A DNA stretch of 64,000 nucleotides from Colias croceus (lineage: Eukaryota; Arthropoda; Insecta; Lepidoptera; Pieridae). How positions within the stretch are numbered: position 1 is the first letter of the stretch; the number at the start of each line of letters is the position of its first letter. A program made the translations under genes and the position numbers. Below are positions 23,245 through 33,136 of this stretch, piece by piece. A model generated the notes under the pieces. That model had not been told where the DNA came from. It worked only from the letters and a program-made list of their open reading frames with translations, and made no database searches. The stretch spans positions 2,100,989 to 2,164,988 of the forward strand of contig NC_059567.1 in assembly GCF_905220415.1 (NCBI RefSeq), read 5' to 3'.

Positions 23245-24137
23245 CAAAGGTTGGATTAAGAACTAGTGAGTTACGGTTTGACCATTCGAGTATGGAAGCT
23301 AAATCGGAGTTTAACTTATTTATCGCAGAATGTGCTTCATTCGGGTGAAATGATATAAATAACTGAACATCGTCAGCATATAATATATGATATCGGCACG
23401 ATTTTATTTGTTTTACAATATCAGCAGTATATAATATAAATAAAAGAAGGCCTAAAATAGAGCCTTGAGGAACTCCTTGTGTAACAGGTTTACGCTCTGA
23501 CATCTTATTACTACCGTCTTCCATTGCTACTGACACCCTTTGTGTTCGATTACTCAAATAACTAACTGTTGAACCATTTTATAGTAGAGTGACTGAGACC
23601 ATAGTATGCAAGTTTAGATAATAGTAGTGATGTATTTAAAGTATCAAAAGCTCTCGAAAAATCCAAAAGAACAAGGATTGTCCCTTTTCCTTCATCTTGC
23701 GCACAAAGAATGTCATCCAGCACATCGGCCACAGCTGTAGTTGTATTTTTCCGTTTTCTGAAACCAGACTGACGATCCGGTAGGATGTTATGATTTTCAA
23801 TAAAATTCATCAACTGCTTGTGCGCCAACTTCTCTATTACCTTCGAAAGACACGGTAGTATGCTAATCGGTCTAAGATCTTTGAAATTTTGTGGATTATT
23901 AACTTTGGGTATGGGACGCACAAGCGCGTTTCGCCACAAACTGGGAAATGTATCAGTTGCAAATGATTGATTAATGATATACGTTAGAGTTGATAGCGTC
24001 GATGGGATTGTAAGCTTGAACATTTCCAACGAAATATCATCAATTCCAACTGCTTGCGACTTAACCTTTAACTGACGTGCTATACGTCTCACAGACGTCA
24101 CTATTTTTATTATGACAATATTTTTCAAATAACGCAA
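23245..24137 (-). pseudogene. LINE-8 reverse transcriptase fragment
   Basis: Two minus frames (23562-24137 and about 23245-23557) together hold reverse transcriptase blocks: AVGIDDISLEMFK, FKDLRPISILPCLSKVIEK, RQSGFRKRKNTTTA, LLDFSRAFDTL, GVPQGSILG and the catalytic LYADDVQLF. A 4-base duplication (agtt agtt) near 23563 changes frame. The sequence resembles LINE-6 more than the other LINEs here. Its C-terminus was removed where BEL-3 abuts at 23244, and the 5' part is missing beyond about 24100. Confidence 0.8.
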
Positions 24138-24379
24138 CGTGCAGCGTTACCCCTCCCGCTACCTTCCTATCCTGCCATCTTGTTGCCGCCAGTCACGGCC
24201 ACCAGCGCACCGAGTGCACAGGTGTTCCCACAGGAGCGATCGCCGTCTCACAGACGTAAGTACGGTGTTTATGTACAAAAACTAAGCATGTCTCTTGGTC
24301 GTCACCTCTGTGTTTACGTAGGTAGCCACATAGGGTCTCGTTGACGTCACATCGGTTTTAATTTTATTCTCTTTCGCAG
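24138..24379 (+). other. Possible exon and GT-AG intron before the piggyBac remnant
   Basis: A splice-donor-like cagac|gtaagt is at 24256 and an acceptor ttctctttcgcag ends at 24379, giving a 124-base candidate intron. The upstream bases are GC-richer than the surroundings. No start codon or family was identified. It may be the start of a piggyBac-derived gene or chance. Confidence 0.25.
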
Positions 24380-24690
24380 AATGCCTTGAAAAAAGAAATC
24401 TGCACCAAAGAGTATGCCACAAACACCTATGCTAGCTAGGAGTATGCCAAGGAAACGGGAAAGAACCCCAGTTGAAAGATCAACTTCTCCACCGGCACTG
24501 CATTGGACCAACCGACATGCCTGAACCTCCTCCGTCTCTAAAAAGCCAAGCTAATCCGGAACCTGTAATTCGGAAGACGTGTGCTTATGTCCATCTCACC
24601 TAAAAAAAGAACAAAGTACAACTGCTATCAATGCAGAAAGCCAATGTGTCTTACATGCTGTCTTCAAATATGCAATGACCAATGACTACC
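24380..24690 (+). pseudogene. piggyBac-type transposase C-terminal Cys-rich domain, decayed
   Basis: The tail reads RTKYNCYQCRKPMCLTCC followed by LQICNDQ and a stop (about 24610-24690), preceded in another frame by RKTCAY. This is the arrangement of the Cys-rich zinc-binding domain at the C-terminus of piggyBac transposases (C..C, then YNC..C..P.C...C). At least two frameshifts separate the pieces. The catalytic core is absent. The sequence to its right was split by BEL-1 and resumes at 33378. No TTAA-flanked terminal repeat could be confirmed. Confidence 0.6.
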
Positions 24691-24788
24691 ACGGGACGTT
24701 GAAAATGTAGATACCGAAAATGTGCCTTGTCATTTTTTTTGTTATTGAAGAAAGACTAATTATTTTTGTTATTTTAAAATTATAATAC

Positions 24789-25029
24789 TGTTGGCGGGGG
24801 TTGGGGTTAATTATAAGATATGAGATTGAGATAAAGAGATATTTATTATTAATTCACTTTAATGGGATGAGATGAGATGATATAGGATGGAGCTCCGCCC
24901 GGTGCGGAATCCGACTGCGAACTGACTTATTGTGGTAAAATAATAATTAATACATTATAATAAAATATGCAACATCGACGCATTGCATTCCGGGAACATG
25001 TATTGTCTGTACGATTAGGTAATCGTACA
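24789..25029 (-). repeat. BEL-1 3' LTR
   Basis: TGTTGGCGGGGGTTGGGG to GTACA on plus. TG...CA ends, same length as its partner. Near its right end lies a short inverted motif: tgtacgatta and taatcgtaca. Confidence 0.93.
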
Positions 25030-25263
25030 TGTTCCCGGGGGAGAAAAAGGTGAAGGTTAGTAACTTGATGAAAGATGAACTTAAAACTAACAAGGTGATA
25101 TTACAATTTAGTGTCTATTTACTAAATGATTGTGTTAGTTATGAGTACAAGATGATACATACATTGATTAAAAGATGAAGATACAATAAGTATAAGATTA
25201 AGATACATTTGTTCTTTACGATAGGGTTACAAGATTAAGTTACAATTGTTTTTAATAATAGCG

Positions 25264-27168
25264 TTACAGAGATTCACTTAAGTTGGGAAGCGAGAACACT
25301 CGAAAGATTGGCGACGAGGCCTGGTCATGTTTATTTACGCGCACATCACATTCACTAACACTTATCACACAATCACTTGTCACCGGGGTTGGAGGTGGCC
25401 GGGCGGGGACCGCGACGTTGGTCGCAGCCTCCACCGCCGGCTCTGCTGAAGCTCGTCGACGACGCAGCTGTCTCCAATACGTTATTATTGCCACAACAAC
25501 AAGAATTCCAATTAACACATATATTATGAAGTAATGATGAATGTCGTGATACGACAACTTCGTGCCCAATGGTTCACTCAGTTTTAGGAGGTCAATTTTT
25601 CTTTTTATTTCGTCAAATTGCTTAATATCTTCCGAACTGTTTGTATTGAGATCCTGATCTGTTAATTTGGAGATCGATATGTTTATAAGATGATTTATTG
25701 GAGCAATTTCTATTGCCACAAACTCGGAAGTGGTATTTATATTGCTCGACAGCTTTTTATGAGAAAATACTTGAAAATCTTTAGTTTTAATAGTACAACC
25801 CTCCATAACGCTTAACAAACCCGCTTTTGTTACCTTTGTAGAGGTTATTTTATCAGCACAGATAAATTTTATGTTGCATTCATTACAACAAAAATAATAA
25901 TATACATTAGAGGTCGATAATTCTTGCCAACGATTCGTACAAGGTAATAATGTTGTTTGACAAATTCTCGTATTAGTAATTCTCTTACATAAATCATGAT
26001 CATCTATTAAATGTCGAATAGGATTTCTGATGTGACAAAACATAGTAGTAGGATTCTGGTTCAAACATGCTTTAAAATCGCTTTCAGAGATCGTTATATA
26101 AGAGTCCTTTTGTATGTTGATAGCCGCTAAATTAGAGGTCGGTATCACGTTCACCATGCTGCCGTTTGAAATACGTGGGATAGAAATGAGATTAAATATT
26201 TCATACATATTTCTTTCCACCAAAGGTATTTTTATTTCAATAATTAAGTATTTTTTAGTGTTCTTGGCTCTAACTTTTAGTAAACTATAGACATCTTGAA
26301 AATGTAAATTATCAACAGGCAATGCCAAATCGTTAGGTAGTTGAGTAGATATCAAATTTAACTCTGATCTCAGCTGTTTTGGAGATAACAAATGAAAGTC
26401 TAATTTGCCACCGTAAATATCCGTCACAGTATCTAAAATGAAGTCTTGCATTCTTCTAAGTTTGTATAATAAGTTGTTAGTTATAAGCGCCGAGGATATA
26501 AAATCGGAGATAAGAGATACGTTTTGTAGTTTTTGTTTAAAGATTTGGTTTGACTTTTCAAGGTAATTGAGTCTCTGGTTAATTATTTTATGTTGTGTAA
26601 TCATTGTTTGTTCCATTCTTTTCATTAGATTTAATTCAGCTTCCACGATTGAAGTTTGATTTTTCCACAATTTAAATAAGTGATTTTCATTTTCTCTTAA
26701 AAGGTCGATATCGTTTTCATATTTTTCTGCAAATCTCTGATCTAATAATCCAAATAAACTGTTAGCGACGTAGCCTACTCCGTCTATTAAACCACGACGC
26801 GGGCGCTTAGCTCCCATATCAAATGAATCACTCATAAATAAAATGTTATTATAATATTCCAATTCGCCGAACTCGTGCTCGAGCTGTAATAGTATAGCGT
26901 CGCATTGTGTTAGTTGTTCTCTTATCATGGGACATATTGTTTTGAGATATTGTATGTCTTTTACGAGTGCGGCCGTTCCTTCTTGATAAGGGTATTTATC
27001 ATAATAAACTATTAGCTTCCAATCGTCTCCAACCAGCCGCATGTTCGTTAATTTGTCAAAATAAATACTGTTGTTATTTAATGGTGTATACGTAAACTGT
27101 GCGTGACACGAACTTATTATTGAGAGGAAAAATAATGTTAACGATAACACTATAGCGGAGAAGGACAT
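25264..27168 (-). CDS. Envelope glycoprotein region of BEL-1 (F-like class I fusion protein)
   Basis: Residues 1874-2507 of the BEL-1 frame. It begins with Met and a hydrophobic signal peptide (SAIVLSLTLFFLSIIS). A furin-type site KRPRR ends at residue 1998 and is followed at once by a fusion-peptide-like GLIDGVGYVANSLFGLLD, the same order as in baculovirus F proteins and errantivirus envelopes. A heptad-rich helical region follows (about 2015-2085), then a Cys-rich ectodomain with several N-glycosylation sites, a transmembrane segment (about 2418-2436) and a basic then proline-rich cytoplasmic tail of about 67 residues. The role would be membrane fusion at cell entry or between cells. Function is inferred from architecture; there is no frame damage. 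Confidence 0.82.
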   Translation of the reverse strand: MSFSAIVLSLTLFFLSIISSCHAQFTYTPLNNNSIYFDKLTNMRLVGDDWKLIVYYDKYPYQEGTAALVKDIQYLKTICPMIREQLTQCDAILLQLEHEFGELEYYNNILFMSDSFDMGAKRPRRGLIDGVGYVANSLFGLLDQRFAEKYENDIDLLRENENHLFKLWKNQTSIVEAELNLMKRMEQTMITQHKIINQRLNYLEKSNQIFKQKLQNVSLISDFISSALITNNLLYKLRRMQDFILDTVTDIYGGKLDFHLLSPKQLRSELNLISTQLPNDLALPVDNLHFQDVYSLLKVRAKNTKKYLIIEIKIPLVERNMYEIFNLISIPRISNGSMVNVIPTSNLAAINIQKDSYITISESDFKACLNQNPTTMFCHIRNPIRHLIDDHDLCKRITNTRICQTTLLPCTNRWQELSTSNVYYYFCCNECNIKFICADKITSTKVTKAGLLSVMEGCTIKTKDFQVFSHKKLSSNINTTSEFVAIEIAPINHLINISISKLTDQDLNTNSSEDIKQFDEIKRKIDLLKLSEPLGTKLSYHDIHHYFIIYVLIGILVVVAIITYWRQLRRRRASAEPAVEAATNVAVPARPPPTPVTSDCVISVSECDVRVNKHDQASSPIFRVFSLPNLSESL

Positions 27169-30100
27169 GCCACGGGGATTCTTTGTTTTCGAGATTTTAA
27201 TTTCTTCCTTATCATAGTCGGTAGATTCATTAATTGTATGTGTATTTGTAGGTAACAGTGATAGCTTAACAATAGGTCGTTTCATGTATCCGTTTTTGGT
27301 TTTAAGAGTGACAACCCTCACAAGGCCGTCACTTCCGGGATGTAGTTGTACGACTCGCCCTAAAGCCCATTTGCCGGGCGGCAAGTTTTCATCCTTTATG
27401 ATGACTATATCGTTCAACTTCAGATCTGTTTGAGGTTGTTTCCATTTGGATCTTATAGATAGTTGCGTGAGATATTCATTCTTCCATTTAACCCAAACGT
27501 CCTGATAGATTTTCTGAGTTAAGTGCCATCGAGTTCTAAGATCATTTTCTGTATCAAAAATAGTTAGATTAGGGCCGCTTGCTAGGAAATGGGCCGGTGT
27601 TAAATAGTCTAGGTTATCGGGGTCTTCTGTCAACGGGCAAAGCGGTCTTGAATTCAAACAAGCTTCAAGTTGAGATAACAAGGTCGAATATTCTTCAAAG
27701 GCGAGTTTTTGTTCGCCAATGACTCGTTTAAGATGATGTTTGAGGCTTTTCACCGCAGCTTCCCATAATCCACCCGCTGAAGGCCACGATGGGGCGTTGA
27801 AATGCCAATCTATATTCATTTCTGATATAATAGAGGTACACTCGTTACTTGATAGGATTTCTAAGATCTGTGTATATTCTCGTTGTAATATATTGTTAGC
27901 ACCTATGAAGTTTGTTCCTTGGTCACTATAAATATGTCGTGGAACGCCTCTTCTAGCGGACATTCGCCGCAACGCAGCTATAAACGCTGATGCTGTGAGA
28001 TCGGAGACTAATTCTAAATGTACAGCTTTCGTCACCATACATAATATAAAGACGGCTATATATCCTTTTGATGTTTTGATTCCACGGCCTTTATTCGCTT
28101 TCACTAAAACATGTCCCGTAAAATCTATTCCCGTGTTATAAAAGGGTCGGCTGGGTATGACACGGGAAGGGGGTAAATCACCCATAAGTTGGTGTTGCAA
28201 TGTAGGATCCACTTTTTTGCATTTTACACATAATCGTAACCTCTTTTTGACAGCCCTGTTTCCTCTTAGAATCCAGTATTTTTGTCGTATAAAACCTGCA
28301 GTTAATTTTGGTCCGCCGTGAAACACAAGTTCGTGTGATTCGTCAATAATAAGCTCAGCTAACTTCGATTGTGGCGGAATAATAATAGGATATTTCATTT
28401 CGGGATTAATATTAGAGTTTTTTAGCCGCCCACCGACTCGTAGCAATCCAGTAGAGTCTAAAACGGGGTTCAAACTTAAAATTGTACTCTTTTTACTAAG
28501 AGGTAGGCCGTTTGAAAGCTGAGATTTTTCTTGAAAAAAATATTCATCTTGAACATGTCTTATTATCATTTCTCTGGCACGCTTTAAGTCTTTCATAGTA
28601 AGATAATTATATTCATACGTTTTTTTGTAAATAATCTTATCGATAAATTTCACAATATACGCTAAAATTCTTATAATTTTCCTAAGAGAGCTATATTTAG
28701 ATAACAATTGTTTTATTATGTAATCTGATCTTGTAGTTGCCGCATTAACGCATGTTATGTTCTTTTTAAGATCTTCATTAGTTGTATATGTAGGATTTTC
28801 AGTATGTTCTTTGGGATTATATTGAGGTAGCCATTTAGGCCCGTTCCACCAATATGATGAGTTAGCGAGATTAAGCGCAGTTGATCCGCGACTAGCACAG
28901 TCCGCCGGGTTTTCTGTAGTATTAACATATTGCCATTGATTTTTTGGGATTGTTTCACAAATCATTTTTACGCGGTTTGCAACAAAAGGCTTCCACTTAT
29001 CTGGTTCTCCATTTATCCAACCAAGTACGGCCGTAGAATCAACCCATCCATAAACACGTACGGTAAAGTTAGGTACGCATTCGACTATACTTTTCATCAA
29101 CTTTGATAACAACAAAGCTCCGCAAAGTTCTAATCGAGGTATGGATAAGGCCTTCTTTAAGGGTACGACTTTAGATTTTGCTGCGACTAGGGTAACATGT
29201 GTAGTATTATATCTCTTTATTTTACAATACACGACACATGCGTACGCTTTTGTACTAGCGTCACAAAATCCGTGAAGTTCGATAATATCTTTATCTTGCG
29301 TTTGTATCCATCGAGGTATCTTAAATTTCTTTATATGAGGTATGTCGTCCTTTATTCTATTCCACTCTGAAGCTATCTCGGGGGTTACAGGTTGATCCCA
29401 TCTTAGATCAGATTTCCATGTTTCTTGAAATAAAATTTTTAGCTTTATAGTAACGGGTGCTAGCCAGCCTAAGGGATCAAAGATTTTCGATATTTCGGAC
29501 AAAAATTGTCGCTTTGTAGGAATAGGATTTGAGATAAATTCAATGGGGTAAAAGATAAATTGATCTTCATTAGGATCCCAGCGTAAACCTAACGTTTTTG
29601 TAGACTCTAAATGTTTAAAATCAAATTCCGCCTTTTCAATATCATCCATATCATCCGATAAATCAAGCAAATTTGAACGCCATTTTCTGAGATTAAAACC
29701 GCCAGCTTTAAGAAGGCTTATAAGATCTAATTTTAATCGTTTCGCTTCTTCCACAGTGTGCGAACCGTGCAAAAGGTCATCCATGTAAAACGAATTTTCT
29801 AACACATGGGGTGCGATACTATTAGGATAATTTGACCGCTCATCATTAGCGAGTTTTTTCAGGGTCATCATCGCCAAAAAAGGTGCAGATTTTGTTCCAT
29901 ATGTCACAGTTGCTAGTTGAAACTCCTGTAAAGGTTGGGATTTATGATCACGCCAAATAATTTTCTGTAGTTTTTGATGTTCGTCGTGCAGCCATATATT
30001 ACGAAACATTTTCTCAATATCAGCCGTAAACCCGTACTTAAATAGGCGCCATCTTAAGATTAGGATTTGAAGGTCTTGTTGCAGATTAGGCCCTCTATAC

Positions 30101-32787
30101 ATGAGATCATTAAGGCTAAAACCACTCAAGGTTTTCGAGGAAGCATTAAACACAACTCGCAACTTTGTAGTTGATGACTCTGCGCGTAAGACACAATGGT
30201 GCGGTAGGTAGCAACTGGGCCTTAAGTCGGCGTCCGACATACAGGGTATCATATGTCCGAGTTCTTTGTATTCCGATATGAATAGCTTATACTCGCGTGC
30301 CAAATGACTTTGTTTTATTAATTTGTTTTCTAATTGCATATATTGAGCGATACATTTAGATTTTGACTCACCCAATTTTTCTTCGAAATTTTCCTTTAAA
30401 GGTATTTTCACCACGTAACAACCATCATCACGTCTTTCTGTTGTGTTTTGATAAAAATCTATACAATTTTGATCTTCCTGAGATACGTATAAAGGTTCAG
30501 GGACATCCTCCATTTCCCAAAACTGCTGGATATCGCTGTTTAAAACAAGATTACATTGATATTCTGACTTACAGTTGCCGCTTAAGATCCATCCTAGTTG
30601 AGTTTGTTGGGCGACGGGAAACATAGCATTAGAGCGGCAAATACCATCCATAAGAATTTCTGAATAAACATCAGCACCTAATAATATATCAATAGGCCTA
30701 CTTTTATAAAATTCTGAGTCAGCTAATTTTATTTGATCAAGCATGGGCCAATCGGGTTTTGGAATTGTATGATTTGGTAAATTCCTCACAAGCTTTTTCA
30801 TTATAAACGCATCCGTTTCAAAGGTGAAATTGTTAATATTTGACATGCAGTTCATGGTTATTTTACCCTTACAATTATTAGCTTTGTTTCCAATACCAGA
30901 GATATATCCATCGCATTTTTGGCGAGGTACTTTTAACAGTTGCGCGGCGTTTTCGCTTATAATTGAGATCTGTGAGCCCTGATCAAGGAGCGCTCTCATA
31001 TTTAGGTAAGATCCATCTGCTGCTTGAACCTTGATAATTGCAGTAGCTAGTAAAATTTCGCTGGGGTCACATGGAAGGGATACTAATGTGTTCATATTTT
31101 CTTGTTGCTGGCGTAAAGGTTTCGACCGAGGCACGTGTAACCTCGAACGTGAGGCTTCCGGTGTCATATTCTGTGACGTGAAACATTCATGTAAAATGGT
31201 GTTATGATTTTTATTACATTGTTTACACAATATCTGTGAAAAACATTTCTTTCCTTCGTGTGAATGTAGGCAGTTGAGGCAAAGTTTCATATTTTCAACC
31301 GTTTTTCTTCGCTCATAAGGATGCATTTGTAACAACGTCGGACATGAATAAAGGCGATGTTCGCTGGAATTGCACAATGGACACTGCTTGCGTTTTTCAT
31401 TTGTTATATTACTGGAATACATTCGTTGCGAAATAGCTTGATTTGTAGAATTTGGATTATTGTAACTTTGTTTAAATTTATTATTATAATTTTTAGAAAA
31501 GGATGATTGATTATTATAGTTTCTTAAATGTTTATGCTGATTGGATGGTTGATGAAATGCCCTTTTTGTGTAGCTTTCATGCTTTTTTCGTGAGGTCTCT
31601 AGCGTCATAAACTTGGTTTCTAAATACTGTAAAAAGTCTTGCAATACAGGTATTTCTCTGGGCGACTTTAAAGATTGCATATAATCATTGTATGTCTCTG
31701 GATCTAACTTCTGAGATAATATACAAACAAGAAAAGGGTCCCAAGATGATACGTTAATGCCAAGGTTTTCAATTGCATTAATGCTCTCATATGTAACATC
31801 GTGAATCCGTTTAATATGTTGATATGACTGATATTGAAGGTTAGGGATATTTAAGAGGTTATTAAGATGAGATGTAAAAATTAATCGCTTGTTATCGTAA
31901 CGATGACTGAGGATATTCCAAGATATGAGATAATTGTCGGAGCTGATTTGGAGATGTTGGATCATTTTTTCAGGCTCGCCCTTAACTTTACTCTTGAGAA
32001 ACTGTAACTTTTGTGCATTAGACAGGGATGGATTATTGTGAATAGTTTCCGTAAATAAATCTTTAAACGAAACCCATTGCATGTAATTTCCTTCGAATGT
32101 AGGCAGCTCTACTTTTGGGGTTGATTTTTCTATATGAGATAGAGAATACATCTTTTTATTAATATCTGTTTTTAACTTATAGTAATGTTTTTCATAATTA
32201 GTAAATTGTTCTTCATATTCAGCGTTCGTTCCGCTCAATTCATTTTCTAATTCCCAATGCAAGGTATCAATTGCCGACCAGCGGATTTGCAAGGACTTTA
32301 GGATATCCTCAAATTCCCACTTTTCCGACATAAGGTCAAGATTTATGTTTGAAACAGTTCGCAGAAAAGCCTTAAAATTGGTTGTTTGTTTTTTCATAAG
32401 CTCTTCCGTTTTATTCATATTGGAGGTATTGTTGGGAGGTTTTTCTTGATATTCATGAGAGGTTGACGGGGTTTGAAAGGTTGGAGGTTGTAATTCAGGG
32501 GTTTCTAAAGATTTATAATTCTGTAAGGCTGTCTTTATGTTATTGTATTTTTTCTTAATTTGATCATATCTATTGAATGCAAAATACTCATGAGAGTGAT
32601 CATTGAAAGATAGAAGTGTCATATGGTTGTTGTGGAAGTCTACAAAATATTTTTCTAACGTTTCTAATCGTCTTCGTATATAATCGGGAGTCTTTCGCTC
32701 CGCTCCATCCTTTTTAAAGTTTATGTGTAGCTTTTCCAATGCATCTATTAATTGCTCTTGGGTAGCTAAAATATCCTCCATCGACAT
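25264..32787 (-). CDS. BEL-1 gag-protease-RT-RNase H-integrase-envelope polyprotein
   Basis: 2507 codons, start MSMED at 32787. Domains by residue: gag (DUF1759-like, about 170-400); Cys/His knuckles (about 467-535); aspartic protease with LLDQGSQ, catalytic D602; reverse transcriptase with YMDD at 1001-1004; RNase H from about 1165 (ELHGFCDAS); integrase zinc finger near 1480, then catalytic D1555, D1622 and E1676; then an envelope protein from 1874. All catalytic residues expected are present. No stop separates integrase from envelope, which is unusual since retroviral envelopes are normally a separate frame made from spliced RNA. The protease could not be expected to process a secreted envelope, so splicing or an internal start is likely. 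A donor-like GTAAGG lies at 32823-32818 in the leader; no good acceptor was seen near 27168. Confidence 0.93.
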   Translation of the reverse strand: MSMEDILATQEQLIDALEKLHINFKKDGAERKTPDYIRRRLETLEKYFVDFHNNHMTLLSFNDHSHEYFAFNRYDQIKKKYNNIKTALQNYKSLETPELQPPTFQTPSTSHEYQEKPPNNTSNMNKTEELMKKQTTNFKAFLRTVSNINLDLMSEKWEFEDILKSLQIRWSAIDTLHWELENELSGTNAEYEEQFTNYEKHYYKLKTDINKKMYSLSHIEKSTPKVELPTFEGNYMQWVSFKDLFTETIHNNPSLSNAQKLQFLKSKVKGEPEKMIQHLQISSDNYLISWNILSHRYDNKRLIFTSHLNNLLNIPNLQYQSYQHIKRIHDVTYESINAIENLGINVSSWDPFLVCILSQKLDPETYNDYMQSLKSPREIPVLQDFLQYLETKFMTLETSRKKHESYTKRAFHQPSNQHKHLRNYNNQSSFSKNYNNKFKQSYNNPNSTNQAISQRMYSSNITNEKRKQCPLCNSSEHRLYSCPTLLQMHPYERRKTVENMKLCLNCLHSHEGKKCFSQILCKQCNKNHNTILHECFTSQNMTPEASRSRLHVPRSKPLRQQQENMNTLVSLPCDPSEILLATAIIKVQAADGSYLNMRALLDQGSQISIISENAAQLLKVPRQKCDGYISGIGNKANNCKGKITMNCMSNINNFTFETDAFIMKKLVRNLPNHTIPKPDWPMLDQIKLADSEFYKSRPIDILLGADVYSEILMDGICRSNAMFPVAQQTQLGWILSGNCKSEYQCNLVLNSDIQQFWEMEDVPEPLYVSQEDQNCIDFYQNTTERRDDGCYVVKIPLKENFEEKLGESKSKCIAQYMQLENKLIKQSHLAREYKLFISEYKELGHMIPCMSDADLRPSCYLPHHCVLRAESSTTKLRVVFNASSKTLSGFSLNDLMYRGPNLQQDLQILILRWRLFKYGFTADIEKMFRNIWLHDEHQKLQKIIWRDHKSQPLQEFQLATVTYGTKSAPFLAMMTLKKLANDERSNYPNSIAPHVLENSFYMDDLLHGSHTVEEAKRLKLDLISLLKAGGFNLRKWRSNLLDLSDDMDDIEKAEFDFKHLESTKTLGLRWDPNEDQFIFYPIEFISNPIPTKRQFLSEISKIFDPLGWLAPVTIKLKILFQETWKSDLRWDQPVTPEIASEWNRIKDDIPHIKKFKIPRWIQTQDKDIIELHGFCDASTKAYACVVYCKIKRYNTTHVTLVAAKSKVVPLKKALSIPRLELCGALLLSKLMKSIVECVPNFTVRVYGWVDSTAVLGWINGEPDKWKPFVANRVKMICETIPKNQWQYVNTTENPADCASRGSTALNLANSSYWWNGPKWLPQYNPKEHTENPTYTTNEDLKKNITCVNAATTRSDYIIKQLLSKYSSLRKIIRILAYIVKFIDKIIYKKTYEYNYLTMKDLKRAREMIIRHVQDEYFFQEKSQLSNGLPLSKKSTILSLNPVLDSTGLLRVGGRLKNSNINPEMKYPIIIPPQSKLAELIIDESHELVFHGGPKLTAGFIRQKYWILRGNRAVKKRLRLCVKCKKVDPTLQHQLMGDLPPSRVIPSRPFYNTGIDFTGHVLVKANKGRGIKTSKGYIAVFILCMVTKAVHLELVSDLTASAFIAALRRMSARRGVPRHIYSDQGTNFIGANNILQREYTQILEILSSNECTSIISEMNIDWHFNAPSWPSAGGLWEAAVKSLKHHLKRVIGEQKLAFEEYSTLLSQLEACLNSRPLCPLTEDPDNLDYLTPAHFLASGPNLTIFDTENDLRTRWHLTQKIYQDVWVKWKNEYLTQLSIRSKWKQPQTDLKLNDIVIIKDENLPPGKWALGRVVQLHPGSDGLVRVVTLKTKNGYMKRPIVKLSLLPTNTHTINESTDYDKEEIKISKTKNPRGMSFSAIVLSLTLFFLSIISSCHAQFTYTPLNNNSIYFDKLTNMRLVGDDWKLIVYYDKYPYQEGTAALVKDIQYLKTICPMIREQLTQCDAILLQLEHEFGELEYYNNILFMSDSFDMGAKRPRRGLIDGVGYVANSLFGLLDQRFAEKYENDIDLLRENENHLFKLWKNQTSIVEAELNLMKRMEQTMITQHKIINQRLNYLEKSNQIFKQKLQNVSLISDFISSALITNNLLYKLRRMQDFILDTVTDIYGGKLDFHLLSPKQLRSELNLISTQLPNDLALPVDNLHFQDVYSLLKVRAKNTKKYLIIEIKIPLVERNMYEIFNLISIPRISNGSMVNVIPTSNLAAINIQKDSYITISESDFKACLNQNPTTMFCHIRNPIRHLIDDHDLCKRITNTRICQTTLLPCTNRWQELSTSNVYYYFCCNECNIKFICADKITSTKVTKAGLLSVMEGCTIKTKDFQVFSHKKLSSNINTTSEFVAIEIAPINHLINISISKLTDQDLNTNSSEDIKQFDEIKRKIDLLKLSEPLGTKLSYHDIHHYFIIYVLIGILVVVAIITYWRQLRRRRASAEPAVEAATNVAVPARPPPTPVTSDCVISVSECDVRVNKHDQASSPIFRVFSLPNLSESL

Positions 32788-32891
32788 GTTTGAAAATAAG
32801 AGATAAAATATAAGAAACCTTACTTGGTTAGCTTCAAGTTACGCTTACGCCGCGCCGAGATGTAAATTATTCCGTCGATGTGTAGAGATGT

Positions 32892-33036
32892 GATGCCTTT
32901 CCAGGGCACCAGGGTTGAGATATGTAGATGTATGGTGCCTTCTTAAAGCACCGAGGTTGAGATGTTGAGATGCAGTGTCCCCCCAAGACACCAGGGTAGA
33001 GATGTGAAGATATATGTGGTGCCTTCCTAAAGCACC
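32892..33036 (-). repeat. BEL-1 leader: four 19-nt hairpins at about 42-nt spacing
   Basis: Hairpins at 32892-32910, 32934-32952, 32974-32992 and 33018-33036. On the RNA (minus) strand they read GGTGCCCTGGAAAGGCATC, GGTGCTTTAAGAAGGCACC, GGTGTCTTGGGGGGACACT and GGTGCTTTAGGAAGGCACC. The stems stay paired although bases change (GGTGC/GCACC, GTGTC/GACAC, GGTGCC/GGCATC with a wobble). The linkers are also repeated (gagatgt, accgaggttgag). Position between primer site and gag suggests a packaging, dimerisation or translation role. Confidence 0.7.
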
Positions 33037-33122
33037 GAGGTCGCGTAATCACGGAAACCAGAACCACGCACACAAACACAGCACACTTTCTGAACGCGTC
33101 CCGGTCCCGCAATTCACCGTTT

Positions 33123-33135
33123 GCTCGAAGGACCA
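33123..33135 (-). other. BEL-1 primer binding site (tRNA-Tyr type)
   Basis: Plus-strand gctcgaaggacca, one base from the LTR, equals the 3' end recalled for insect tRNA-Tyr with its CCA. Reverse transcription would prime here. Confidence 0.7.
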
Positions 33136-33136
33136 A

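Noticed and set aside
25283..25534. Plus-strand frame over the envelope tail
   Set aside because: Shadow of the BEL-1 frame; no motif or homology.
33123..33135. A tRNA gene next to the LTR
   Set aside because: Only the last 13 bases match tRNA-Tyr; it is a primer binding site.
32867..33136. 89-codon minus frame in the BEL-1 leader
   Set aside because: No ATG at the start and its repeated peptide simply follows the hairpin repeats.
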